Source of the DNA: a virus
Direction: 5' to 3' (one strand)
DNA: 30,580 bases
Virus record (IMG/VR): IMGVR_UViG_3300010885_029490
Location: 1-30,580 of that record
This document shows, one piece after another, positions 1-8,464 of the stretch. The position numbers and the translations under genes were made by a program. The notes below the pieces were generated by a model. That model was not told the DNA's origin. It saw nothing but the letters and a program-made list of their open reading frames with translations, and made no database searches. Within the stretch, counting starts at the first letter, position 1, and the number at the start of each line of letters is the position of its first letter.

Positions 1-100
1 AAGAATAGAACTTGAAGAGCGTATAATATCCGATGAAGAAAACGCAAAAGACAATACTCAAAAAGTATTTAAAGGATTTGCAGAAGGGAGATCTAGATAA
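1..100 (+). CDS. C-terminal end of an upstream phage protein (partial; possibly small terminase subunit)
   Basis: An open frame enters from the left edge (first full codon at position 2), encodes 32 charged residues ending in GFAEGRSR, and stops with TAA at 98-100. That TAA overlaps the next ATG (100-102) as TAATG, so translation of the terminase is probably coupled to it. No domain can be recognised in so short a piece. The small terminase subunit is the commonest neighbour immediately before a large terminase gene, so that is a positional guess only. The run of Glu, Arg and Lys is compatible with a helical C-terminus. Confidence 0.5.
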   Translation, partial: RIELEERIISDEENAKDNTQKVFKGFAEGRSR

Positions 101-2325
101 TGTACGAACAAAATTTATTTAGGATAATCCCGGACCATATAAAAGCATCGGTAATTAAACAACAAAACAGGTATAACAAATGGAAGTATGGCTATAACAA
201 AGAACATGATGTCATTGTTATAAGTAAAACCGGTAAGATTGGAGAAATATACGAAATACAAAACTTAAAAGTTGCTTTGCCATTAGTTGAAGATTCTTAT
301 TCAAGATCTAATAAAAAAGAAGAGCAATATTGGGAAAAGATAGACTACCCAAAAGAACTTGAAAAAATAAAAAATGTATTTGATTGGAATAAGTATCCTG
401 ATCACTTTAGAGAACGCTGGTACGATTACGTAGACGCGGAATTTAAAAGAAGAGATGAAGGGGCATTTTTTAATAACAATGGAACACCAACTTACATAAC
501 CGGTACACATTATATGTACTTGCAATGGAGCAAGATAGATGTTGGAGCGCCAGATTTTAGAGAGTCAAATAGATTGTTCTTCATATTTTGGGAAGCTTGC
601 AAAGCAGATCCAAGGTGTTATGGAATGTGTTATTTAAAAAATAGACGTTCTGGATTTTCATTTATGTCTTCAGCAGAATTGGTTAACCAAGCAACAATAT
701 CAAGCGATTCAAGATTTGGTATATTATCTAAATCAGGAGGTGACGCTAAAACAATGTTTACCGACAAAGTTGTTCCTATATCATTAAATTATCCTTTCTT
801 TTTTAAACCTATCCAAGATGGTATGGATAGACCTAAAACAGAGTTAGCATATAGAGTGCCAGCTTCTAAATTTACAAGAAGAAAATTAGATAATAGCGAC
901 GCTCCAGAAGAACTTGACGGATTAGACACAACAATTGACTGGAAGAATACAGGAGATAACTCCTATGATGGGGAGAAATTAAAACTTCTTGTACATGATG
1001 AAAGTGGTAAATGGCTAAGACCTGATAATATATTAAACAACTGGCGTGTTACAAAAACATGTTTACGATTAGGTAGTCGTATTATTGGTAAGTGTATGAT
1101 GGGTTCAACCTCAAACGCTTTAGATAAAGGAGGAGATAATTTTAAGAAACTTTACTACGATTCAGATGTTACAAAAAGAAACCGCAATGGCCAGACTAGC
1201 TCAGGATTATATAGTTTGTTCATACCTATGGAATGGTCGTACGAGGGATTCATTGATACTTATGGCATACCTGTCTTCGACACTCCGAAAAAACCAATCA
1301 AAGGTGTTGACGGAAACGAAATAGAGTATGGAGTTATTGAACATTGGCAAAACGAAGTTGATGGTTTAAAAAGCGATCAAGACGGATTAAATGAATACTA
1401 CCGTCAATTTCCAAGAACAGAACAACACGCTTTTAGAGATGAAGCAAAACAATCATTATTTAATCTTACTAGAATATACGAGCAAATAGATTATAACGAT
1501 GATCTAAGAAACTCAAATGTATTAACAAGAGGTAGCTTCCAATGGGCTAACGGTATACAAGATACTACTGTAGATTTTTATCCAAATAAAGATGGTAGAT
1601 TTTTAATTTCTTGGGTACCACCTAAACATCTTCAAAATCGTGTAATAATAAAGAATGGACTAAAGTACCCAGGTAATGAACACTGCGGCGCATTTGGCTG
1701 TGATAGTTATGATATATCAGGAACAGTGGATGCAAGCAGAGGATCAAATGGTGCACTTCACGGTTTAACTAAGTTTTCAATGGAAGACGTGCCGCCAAAT
1801 CAATTCTTTTTAGAATATGTTGCAAGACCTCAAACGGCGGAGATATTTTTTGAAGAAGTATTAATGGCTTTAGTTTTTTACGGAATGCCAATACTTGCAG
1901 AAAATAATAAACCAAGATTACTTTATTATTTAAAAAGAAGAGGATATAGAGGCTATTCAATCAATAGGCCTGATAAAGTTTGGAATAAATTATCACCAGC
2001 AGAAAAAGAAATTGGCGGAATACCAAACTCATCACAAGATATAATGCAAGCTCACGCATCTGCTATAGAAACTTATATTGAAAATAATATTGGTTTTACA
2101 AATGGATCATATGGTAACATGTACTTCCAAAAAACATTAGAAGACTGGGCAAGATTTAATATAAATAATAGGACGAAGCATGATGCTTCCATAAGTTCTG
2201 GATTGGCTATAATGGCATGTAATAAGCATATGTATACGCCTTCAACTCCTTATGAAAAACCTAAATTTGAATTAGGATTTAAGAGATATAATAATAGTGG
2301 AGAAAATTCACAAATAATACAATAA
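100..2325 (+). CDS. terL: Large terminase subunit (DNA-packaging ATPase/nuclease)
   Basis: Motor that pumps concatemeric phage DNA into the procapsid through the portal and cuts it. The 741 residues fit the two-domain family. The ATPase half has a deviant Walker A, KNRRSGFSFM at about 180-189, with no Lys after the Gly. A Walker B, LLVHDE at 296-301, places Asp300 and catalytic Glu301 together, and a coupling motif GSTSN lies at about 335-339. The C-terminal RNase H-like nuclease has candidate acidic ligands Asp535 (FGCDSYD), Glu601 (ILAENNK) and Asp647 (SSQDIMQ). The start is fixed by the TAATG overlap with the upstream gene. The portal ATG follows the stop codon directly. Length and the RRSGFSFM and AENNK signatures match terminases of crAss-like and marine Bacteroidota phages. 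Motif assignment is by eye; the family call is firm. Confidence 0.95.
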   Translation: MYEQNLFRIIPDHIKASVIKQQNRYNKWKYGYNKEHDVIVISKTGKIGEIYEIQNLKVALPLVEDSYSRSNKKEEQYWEKIDYPKELEKIKNVFDWNKYPDHFRERWYDYVDAEFKRRDEGAFFNNNGTPTYITGTHYMYLQWSKIDVGAPDFRESNRLFFIFWEACKADPRCYGMCYLKNRRSGFSFMSSAELVNQATISSDSRFGILSKSGGDAKTMFTDKVVPISLNYPFFFKPIQDGMDRPKTELAYRVPASKFTRRKLDNSDAPEELDGLDTTIDWKNTGDNSYDGEKLKLLVHDESGKWLRPDNILNNWRVTKTCLRLGSRIIGKCMMGSTSNALDKGGDNFKKLYYDSDVTKRNRNGQTSSGLYSLFIPMEWSYEGFIDTYGIPVFDTPKKPIKGVDGNEIEYGVIEHWQNEVDGLKSDQDGLNEYYRQFPRTEQHAFRDEAKQSLFNLTRIYEQIDYNDDLRNSNVLTRGSFQWANGIQDTTVDFYPNKDGRFLISWVPPKHLQNRVIIKNGLKYPGNEHCGAFGCDSYDISGTVDASRGSNGALHGLTKFSMEDVPPNQFFLEYVARPQTAEIFFEEVLMALVFYGMPILAENNKPRLLYYLKRRGYRGYSINRPDKVWNKLSPAEKEIGGIPNSSQDIMQAHASAIETYIENNIGFTNGSYGNMYFQKTLEDWARFNINNRTKHDASISSGLAIMACNKHMYTPSTPYEKPKFELGFKRYNNSGENSQIIQ

Positions 2326-4773
2326 ATGGTTTATACTAATAGTAATAGTACTTTTCCAAGTCAGGTTGTACCGGATGAAGAAAAACAAAGTTTAGAGTAT
2401 GGTAGACAGGTAGCTCAAGCAATTGAGTACGAATGGTTCAATAGTAATGGTGGAGCAGGTAGTATTGGCGGATTAAGCGGAGGCGGAATGCCAGGCGGAA
2501 GATGGGGAACTACTTGGCAAAAATATCATAATTTAAGATTATATGCAAGAGGTGAACAACCAGTGCAAAAATACAAAGATGAATTATCTATTAATGGAGA
2601 TTTGTCTTATTTGAACTTAGATTGGAAGCCAATACCGGTTATATCTAAATTTGTTGATATTGTTGTTAATGGTATATCTAGTAAAAGTTATGAATTAAAA
2701 GCTGTTGCTCAAGACCCATTTTCAGTACAAAAGAAAACTAAGTATACGCAAAGTTTGCTTAGGGACATGATGGCTAAGAAGTTTTTAGATAAAATGAATA
2801 GCGAGCTTGGTATAAATTTATATAATACACCGGATCCAAATAGCTTACCTACAGATCAAGATGAATTAGAATTACACTTACAACTAAATTATAAGCAAGC
2901 TGTTGAAATTGCAGAGGAAGAAGTAATCAATAACTTCTTAAAGAATAATAAATACGATTTAATAAACAAAAGATTAAATTACGACTTAACAGTAATAGGC
3001 ATTGCCGCTGCAAAAACAAGTTGGAACAAAGCAAGTGATATAGTTATTGACTATGTTGATCCTGCTAATCTAGTTTATTCTTACACAGAGGATCCGAATT
3101 TTGAAGATATATATTATGTTGGAGAAGTAAAATCTGTAAGCTTAGAAGAGTTAAAAATGCAATATCCTGAGTTAACATACGAGGATATGAAGGAAATAGA
3201 AAAGTATCAAGGGAATACAAGTTATGTACGAAATTATAATGGAGGCTATCAGGACGGAAACATTGTTCAAGTATTATATTTCGAATATAAAACGTATTCT
3301 AACCAAGTATTTAAAATTAAACAAACAGATCAAGGATTAGAAAAAGCTTTAATAAAAACAGACTTTTTTGCGCCACCACCAAGCGATAATTTTGATGTAG
3401 TGTCAAGAAGTATTGAAGTATTATACAGCGGAGCAAAGATATTAGGCCATAATAAAATGCTTGATTGGAGATTAGCTGAAAACATGACTAGGCCGGCTGC
3501 TGATACAACTAAGGTAGAAATGAATTACGCTATTACCGCTCCTAGAATGTACCGCGGTAGAATTGAATCATTAGTAAGTAGAATTACTACATTTGCTGAT
3601 ATGATCCAATTAACACATTTAAAACTACAACAAGTATTATCTAAGATGGTTCCTGATGGAGTATTTGTAGATGTTGATGGATTAGCGGAAGTTGATCTTG
3701 GTAACGGAACAAATTATAATCCAGCGGAAGCGTTGAATATGTATTTCCAAACAGGTAGCATTGTTGGTAGATCAATGACCCAAGATGGCGGGATGAACCC
3801 AGGTAAAGTACCTATTCAGGAATTACAAACATCGGCAGGTAATGCAAAAATACAATCATTAATTGCTACTTATCAATATTATTTACAAATGATAAGAGAT
3901 GTTACCGGATTAAATGAGGCAAGAGATGGAAGTGTACCAAACAGAGATATGCTTGTAGGTATACAAAAAATGGCAGCCGCTTCATCAAACACCGCGACAA
4001 AGCATATATTAGACGGAAGTTTATTCTTAACATTGAGAATATGTGAGAATATATCTAAACGAGTTGCAGATGCTTTAGCATTCCCATTAACAGCAAATTC
4101 TTTAACACAAAGTATATCTGTATTTAATGTACAAACTTTGGAAGAATTGAAAAATTTAGAATTGCATGACTTTGGCATTTATTTAGAACTAGAGCCAGAA
4201 GAAGAAGAGCAAGCTCAATTTGAACAAAATATTCAAGTTGCTTTACAAACAGGAGGAATTGATTTAGAAGATGCAATTGAATTAAGGCAAATTAAAAATC
4301 TTAAACTTGCTAATCAATCTCTTAGATATAAGAGAAAGAAAAAGATGCAGCAAGATCAAGCTAATACACAAGCTAATATACAAGCGCAAGCACAGGCAAA
4401 TGCTCAAACTGCAGAATCCGCGGCAATGTCAGAAGTACAAAAGCAACAAGCATTGGCTCAAACTGAAATACAAATTGCTCAAGCAAAGAATCAATTTGAA
4501 ATACAAAAAATGAATCATGAAGCTGATTTAAAGAAACAGTTAATGATGGAAGAATTTCAATACCAAATGCAATTAGCTAAGGTTCAAGCCGAAGCAAGCA
4601 ATGATAAATTAAACAAAATGGAAGATAGAAAAGATGCCAGAGAAAAATTAAGGGGCACTCAACAATCCGAGTTAATTGATCAAAGACAAAACGACACAAT
4701 GCCTAAGAATTTTGAATCCGCGGGATTTGATAATATGGGAGGGTTTGATTTAGCCCAGTTTGAACCAAAATAA
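2326..4773 (+). CDS. Portal protein
   Basis: Probable dodecameric portal at the capsid vertex, through which DNA enters and leaves and to which the terminase and tail bind. Support comes from its position directly after terL (TAA then ATG with no gap), its length of 815 residues, which is usual for portals of this phage group, and the N-terminal segment DWKPIPVISKFVDIVVNGI at about 99-117, a pattern seen in such portals. A Gly-rich loop lies at about 42-60. From about 665 to 770 the protein is extremely rich in Gln, Ala, Lys and Glu with heptad-like spacing. This suggests a long helical barrel or coiled coil, as in the P22 portal barrel inside the head. No catalytic motif is expected. A fold comparison would settle it; the alternative of another head protein is unlikely given gene order. 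Confidence 0.88.
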   Translation: MVYTNSNSTFPSQVVPDEEKQSLEYGRQVAQAIEYEWFNSNGGAGSIGGLSGGGMPGGRWGTTWQKYHNLRLYARGEQPVQKYKDELSINGDLSYLNLDWKPIPVISKFVDIVVNGISSKSYELKAVAQDPFSVQKKTKYTQSLLRDMMAKKFLDKMNSELGINLYNTPDPNSLPTDQDELELHLQLNYKQAVEIAEEEVINNFLKNNKYDLINKRLNYDLTVIGIAAAKTSWNKASDIVIDYVDPANLVYSYTEDPNFEDIYYVGEVKSVSLEELKMQYPELTYEDMKEIEKYQGNTSYVRNYNGGYQDGNIVQVLYFEYKTYSNQVFKIKQTDQGLEKALIKTDFFAPPPSDNFDVVSRSIEVLYSGAKILGHNKMLDWRLAENMTRPAADTTKVEMNYAITAPRMYRGRIESLVSRITTFADMIQLTHLKLQQVLSKMVPDGVFVDVDGLAEVDLGNGTNYNPAEALNMYFQTGSIVGRSMTQDGGMNPGKVPIQELQTSAGNAKIQSLIATYQYYLQMIRDVTGLNEARDGSVPNRDMLVGIQKMAAASSNTATKHILDGSLFLTLRICENISKRVADALAFPLTANSLTQSISVFNVQTLEELKNLELHDFGIYLELEPEEEEQAQFEQNIQVALQTGGIDLEDAIELRQIKNLKLANQSLRYKRKKKMQQDQANTQANIQAQAQANAQTAESAAMSEVQKQQALAQTEIQIAQAKNQFEIQKMNHEADLKKQLMMEEFQYQMQLAKVQAEASNDKLNKMEDRKDAREKLRGTQQSELIDQRQNDTMPKNFESAGFDNMGGFDLAQFEPK

Positions 4774-4804
4774 ATTTTTATTAACAATTATATAATATTT
4801 TATC

Positions 4805-6028
4805 ATGTCAGAACAAGTAAAACAAGAAGGGGAATTTAAGATGAAAGCATCTAGATCCACTCCTAAAAAATTAATTAAAAACGATCAACCTACAAAAATT
4901 GATTTAAAAGCTCCTAAGGCAAATGATCCAATTAAAGTTGATTTAACAGTTCCTAAAACAGAGGAACCAACAAAGGTAGTAATAACTAAAGAGCCAGAAA
5001 ATGCCGTTCAAGAACAAAGCCCAGCAGAAAGCGTGTTACGCGCAGAACAGTCCGAAGTGGAATTGCAAGAAATGGGACAAGGAGACGAAAGGCCCATTGA
5101 AAATGTTATTGAAGAAATCAGCCAGCAAGAAGTAATTGAGCAAACAGCAAATTTACAACAAGAACTGGAAGAGAAAGTTCAAGATCAAATAAACACAGGT
5201 AAAAAGTTACCAGAGAACATAGAAAAACTAGTGTCTTTTATGGAAGAAACTGGCGGAACAGTTGAAGATTATGTTAGATTAAATACTGATTATTCAAATG
5301 TTGACAGTAACGTTTTATTAAAAGAATACTATAAAAATACAAGACCTCATTTAAATGATGAAGAAATTGACTTCTTAATAGAAGACGCCTTTGAATATGA
5401 TGAGGATCTAGACGATGAACGCGATGTCCGTAAAAAAAGACTCGCTTTTAAAGAAGAGGTTGCAAAAGCTCAAAGCCATTTGGAACAAGTTAAGAGTAAA
5501 TATTACGACGAGATCAAGTTGAGACCGGGCGTTACTCAAGAACAACAAAAGGCAACGGACTTTTTTAATCGATATAATAAACAACAGGAATCAGCCGAAG
5601 CAAAACACTTTAAGTTTAAAAACGACACTAAACAATTATTTACTCAAGAATTCAAAGGTTTTGAATTTAATCTTGGTGAAAAAAGTTTTAGATACGGAGT
5701 TGCAAATCAAGAGGCGTTAGCTGAAAAACAATCTGATATTTCAAATCTTATTAAGAAGTTCTTAAATAAAGACGGGGAAGTTACAGACGTTAAAGGTTAC
5801 CACAAAGCGATTTATGCAGCGGAAAATGCGGATAATATTGCAAGACATTTTTACGAGCAAGGTAAAGCCGACGCTATTAAAGAAGTTGTTGCAAAATCCA
5901 ATAACATAACTAATGCCCCTAGGACAGTTCCTAATGGTGATGGTTTTATAAATGGGTTTAAAGTTAAAGCTATAAACGGCGTTGATTCTACTAAATTAAA
6001 AGTACAAACAAAAAAATTTAACAATTAA
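4805..6028 (+). CDS. Acidic scaffold-like head protein
   Basis: A 407-residue, highly charged, helix-prone protein between portal and major capsid genes, the usual place for a scaffolding protein that guides procapsid assembly. Residues 1-110 look disordered and carry three imperfect repeats at about 29-40, 42-53 and 55-65 (PTKIDLKAPK, DPIKVDLTVPK, EPTKVVITK). The middle (about 115-260) is strongly acidic and probably coiled coil. The C-terminal end (about 345-407) is basic and Asn-rich, and may be the capsid-binding tail. No protease motif is apparent. The start has no Shine-Dalgarno; the 31-base gap before it is only A/T-rich. Scaffold is inferred from position and composition, not from recognised homology. 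An alternative is a minor head protein kept in the virion. Confidence 0.6.
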   Translation: MSEQVKQEGEFKMKASRSTPKKLIKNDQPTKIDLKAPKANDPIKVDLTVPKTEEPTKVVITKEPENAVQEQSPAESVLRAEQSEVELQEMGQGDERPIENVIEEISQQEVIEQTANLQQELEEKVQDQINTGKKLPENIEKLVSFMEETGGTVEDYVRLNTDYSNVDSNVLLKEYYKNTRPHLNDEEIDFLIEDAFEYDEDLDDERDVRKKRLAFKEEVAKAQSHLEQVKSKYYDEIKLRPGVTQEQQKATDFFNRYNKQQESAEAKHFKFKNDTKQLFTQEFKGFEFNLGEKSFRYGVANQEALAEKQSDISNLIKKFLNKDGEVTDVKGYHKAIYAAENADNIARHFYEQGKADAIKEVVAKSNNITNAPRTVPNGDGFINGFKVKAINGVDSTKLKVQTKKFNN

Positions 6029-6039
6029 AATTTAAAATT

Positions 6040-7548
6040 ATGGCAAATGTAACGCCGGTGTATGGATCTATAATTCCATCACAAAAACAAATGACTTTAG
6101 AGTCAAACTACCTGAATTTTACAGATGGTACTAATGACTTTGCACAACAATATTTACCAGAAATCTACGAAGCTGAAGTAGAGCGTTATGGAAACAGAAC
6201 TCTTTCTGGATTCTTACGTATGGTAGGAGCTGAAATGCCAATGTCTTCTGATCAAGTTGTTTGGTCTGAGCAAAATAGATTACACATTGCTTATAACAAT
6301 GTAACAGCCGTTCAAACGTCTGCTACAAAAGTAACTCTTACAATTCCTGTAGGTGGTACTGAACCAGCAGGAACTTTAGTTCAAAACGTTATTACTAAAA
6401 ACATGACAATCGTTGTAATTGATCCAGCTACTGGTACAGACGTAAAATGTTTTGTTGGCGCTTCAGGTGTTCTTGACGGTTTAGGAGCTGGTGTATTGGA
6501 AGTATATCCTTACAACTATGCTAACTTAGCTGCTGCTGGAGTTGGTTTAACTGGATTAAAAATCTTCGTTTATGGTTCTGAATTTGCTAAAGGTACTAAT
6601 GGATCTGTAGGATCTATCAATCCTTCTTTCACTCAATACAGTAACTCACCAATCATTATTAAAGACAAATATCAAATCAATGGATCTGATACTGCTCAAA
6701 TTGGATGGGTTGAGGTTGCTACTGAAGACGGTACTTCTGGATACTTATGGTATTTAAAAGCTGAATCTGAAACAAGATTACGTTTTGAAGATTACTTAGA
6801 AATGTCTGTAATTGAAGGTGAATTGGTTAAAACTGCTGCTGGAGCTAACGGTGCTTTCTTAACCGCTGCTAACGCAGGGGCTTTGGCTGGGTCAGGATTT
6901 GACGCTGCTATCCACCCTAAAGGAACTCAAGGTCTTTTTGCTGCTGTTCAACAAAGAGGTAATGTATTAGCAGGATTTTCTGCGGCCGCTGGTTTAGCTG
7001 AGTTTGATTCAATCTTGAAAAACTTAGATACTCAAGGAGCTATTGAAGAAAACATGTTATTCTTAGATCGTGAAACATCTCTTGATTTTGACGATATGTT
7101 AGCTTCTTTATCTTCAGGAGCTGCAGGTGGTGTTGCTTACGGTTTATTTGAAAACTCTGAGCAAATGGCATTGAACTTAGGTTTCTCTGGATTCAGAAGA
7201 GGGTCTTATGACTTTTACAAAACTGACTGGAAATACTTAAATGACGCTTCTACTCGTGGAGCTACAAACGGAGCTGGCGAATTAGGATCTGGTATTGATG
7301 GTATTCTTATTCCAGCTGGAACTTCTACAGTTTACGATCAATTATTAGGAACTAATATCCGTAGACCATTCTTACACGTTCGTTATAGAGCTTCACAAGC
7401 TGACGATAGAAGAATGAAAACATGGATCACTGGATCTGTTGGAGGTGCTTTCACTTCTGATCTTGATGCAATGCAAGTACAATTCTTATCTGAAAGATGT
7501 TTAGTTGTACAAGGAGCTAATAACTTCGTATTGTTTACAGGAGCATAA
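6040..7548 (+). CDS. Major capsid protein
   Basis: Main shell subunit, expected to have the HK97 fold. The 502-residue length, place after portal and scaffold, and N-terminal signatures YLPEIYEAEVERYGNRTLSG (about 38-57) and SDQVVWSEQNRLH (about 70-82) match capsid proteins of crAss-like and marine podoviruses. Codon use differs visibly from its neighbours: GCT, TCT, GGT/GGA and GTT dominate, and CGT arginine codons are frequent where adjacent genes use almost only AGA. This is as expected for the most highly expressed virion gene. It starts 11 bases after the scaffold-like gene with no Shine-Dalgarno. It is followed by an 84-base gap containing a strong hairpin, which may define the 3' end of an abundant capsid mRNA. 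Confidence 0.9.
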   Translation: MANVTPVYGSIIPSQKQMTLESNYLNFTDGTNDFAQQYLPEIYEAEVERYGNRTLSGFLRMVGAEMPMSSDQVVWSEQNRLHIAYNNVTAVQTSATKVTLTIPVGGTEPAGTLVQNVITKNMTIVVIDPATGTDVKCFVGASGVLDGLGAGVLEVYPYNYANLAAAGVGLTGLKIFVYGSEFAKGTNGSVGSINPSFTQYSNSPIIIKDKYQINGSDTAQIGWVEVATEDGTSGYLWYLKAESETRLRFEDYLEMSVIEGELVKTAAGANGAFLTAANAGALAGSGFDAAIHPKGTQGLFAAVQQRGNVLAGFSAAAGLAEFDSILKNLDTQGAIEENMLFLDRETSLDFDDMLASLSSGAAGGVAYGLFENSEQMALNLGFSGFRRGSYDFYKTDWKYLNDASTRGATNGAGELGSGIDGILIPAGTSTVYDQLLGTNIRRPFLHVRYRASQADDRRMKTWITGSVGGAFTSDLDAMQVQFLSERCLVVQGANNFVLFTGA

Positions 7549-7565
7549 CAATTAACAAAGGTATA

Positions 7566-7596
7566 GGTTGCCCTCGTTGAACTGACGAGGGTAGCT
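7566..7596 (+). promoter_or_regulatory. Hairpin in the gap after the capsid gene
   Basis: A perfect 7-bp stem CCCTCGT (7571-7577) / ACGAGGG (7585-7591) with loop TGAACTG can be extended outward to about 7566-7596 with G-T pairs. It is GC-rich in an AT-rich gap. No U-tract follows, so it is not a textbook intrinsic terminator. It may be a 3'-end stabiliser, a processing site or a partial terminator that sets capsid expression above that of downstream genes. Confidence 0.55.
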
Positions 7597-7632
7597 ATTA
7601 CCCTATTATAAATTATCTAATTATATTATATT

Positions 7633-8400
7633 ATGGCAACAGCTAAAAAAATTGAAAAAGAAATCGGTTGGGAAATTAAAGACCGTACATATTACGTAGC
7701 AACGGCAGAATCGCCTTTAACGCTTACAATACCATCTAGACATACTAGAAAATATTCTTTACTTTGGTTTGATGAAGAAACCGGAGAACAAAGAGAATTA
7801 AGATATGCAACCAATCAAAATTCTCCATTTGTTGATGAACAAAAAGGAGAAGCAACAATGGGGCATATCGTATTTAATAATGGAACTTTATTTGTTCCTA
7901 AAAATAAACAAAATTTACAAAAACTTCTATCGTTATATCATCCAATGGTAAATAAAAAATACAGGGAGTATGATAGAGTTGAGGAAGCTATCGATGATCT
8001 ATACGATTTAGAACTTGAATTAACGGCATTAAACGCTGCTCAAGCAATGGATATAGACCAAGCGGAAGCAATATTAAGAGTTGAGTCTGGAAGTAAAGTT
8101 TCAGATATGACTAGCAAAGAAATCAAAAGAGATCTATTATTATTTGCTAAACGAAATCCAGATTTGTTCATTGAACTTGCAAACGATGAAAATGTACAAC
8201 TTAGGAATTTAGCAATTAAAGCTGTAGAGGCTAACATTATTAAATTATCCCCAGACCAAAGAACTTTTAATTGGGCTAGTAATGATAAAAAATTAATGAC
8301 GGTCCCATTTGATGAAAATCCATACTCCGCTATGGCGGCATTCTTTAAGACAGACGAAGGCACAGAAGTCTTTAAGTCTATAGAGAAAAAGTTAAAATAA
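7633..8400 (+). CDS. Conserved head-region protein of unknown function
   Basis: 255 residues, immediately downstream of the capsid gene and flanked on both sides by hairpins. The N-terminal half (about 10-105) looks beta-rich, with IPSRHTRKYSLLWFDEETGE near 34-53 and GTLFVPKNKQNLQKLLSLYH near 84-103. The rest is helical and charged, with a regular run at about 175-205 (FAKRNPDLFIELANDENVQ) and a conserved-looking ending rich in Phe and Glu. No signal peptide, membrane segment or catalytic motif is evident. Position favours an auxiliary capsid or head-completion protein, but I do not recognise a family with a known function. The start is the first in-frame ATG and is preceded by only A/T. Confidence 0.8.
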   Translation: MATAKKIEKEIGWEIKDRTYYVATAESPLTLTIPSRHTRKYSLLWFDEETGEQRELRYATNQNSPFVDEQKGEATMGHIVFNNGTLFVPKNKQNLQKLLSLYHPMVNKKYREYDRVEEAIDDLYDLELELTALNAAQAMDIDQAEAILRVESGSKVSDMTSKEIKRDLLLFAKRNPDLFIELANDENVQLRNLAIKAVEANIIKLSPDQRTFNWASNDKKLMTVPFDENPYSAMAAFFKTDEGTEVFKSIEKKLK

Positions 8401-8410
8401 TACGTAATAC

Positions 8411-8449
8411 TAATATTAGGCGGTACCGAAAGCTACCGCCTTAATATTA
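8411..8449 (+). promoter_or_regulatory. Strong hairpin with GAAA tetraloop between head and tail genes
   Basis: TAATATTA plus GGCGGTA (8411-8425) pairs with TACCGCC plus TTAATATTA (8434-8449), with a single bulged base. At the tip, C8427-G8432 closes a GAAA (GNRA-type) tetraloop beyond one C-C mismatch. The stem fills most of the 64-base gap. No U-run follows, so simple intrinsic termination is doubtful. Processing, mRNA 3'-end protection or factor-assisted termination are alternatives. Confidence 0.6.
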
Positions 8450-8464
8450 TAATAAAACAAGCAA

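Noticed and set aside
82-90. Shine-Dalgarno-like GAAGGGAG nine bases before the terminase ATG
   Set aside because: It falls inside the upstream coding frame, where it encodes Glu-Gly-Arg, and no other gene in the window has such a site, so chance is more likely. The TAATG overlap explains initiation better.
4307-4513. Rightward open frame of 68 residues inside the portal gene
   Set aside because: It is a frame shadow of the Gln/Lys-rich portal C-terminus, made almost entirely of Lys, Leu, Gln and Arg.
4759-4804. Possible Bacteroidota-type promoter (TTTG then TATAATATTTT) before the scaffold-like gene
   Set aside because: Spacing and -7 element do not match the TAnnTTTG consensus well, and AT-rich gaps give such matches by chance.
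8040-8363. Leftward open frame of 107 residues opposite the gene after the capsid gene
   Set aside because: Fully overlapped by a better-supported gene in a consistently rightward operon; no recognisable features.
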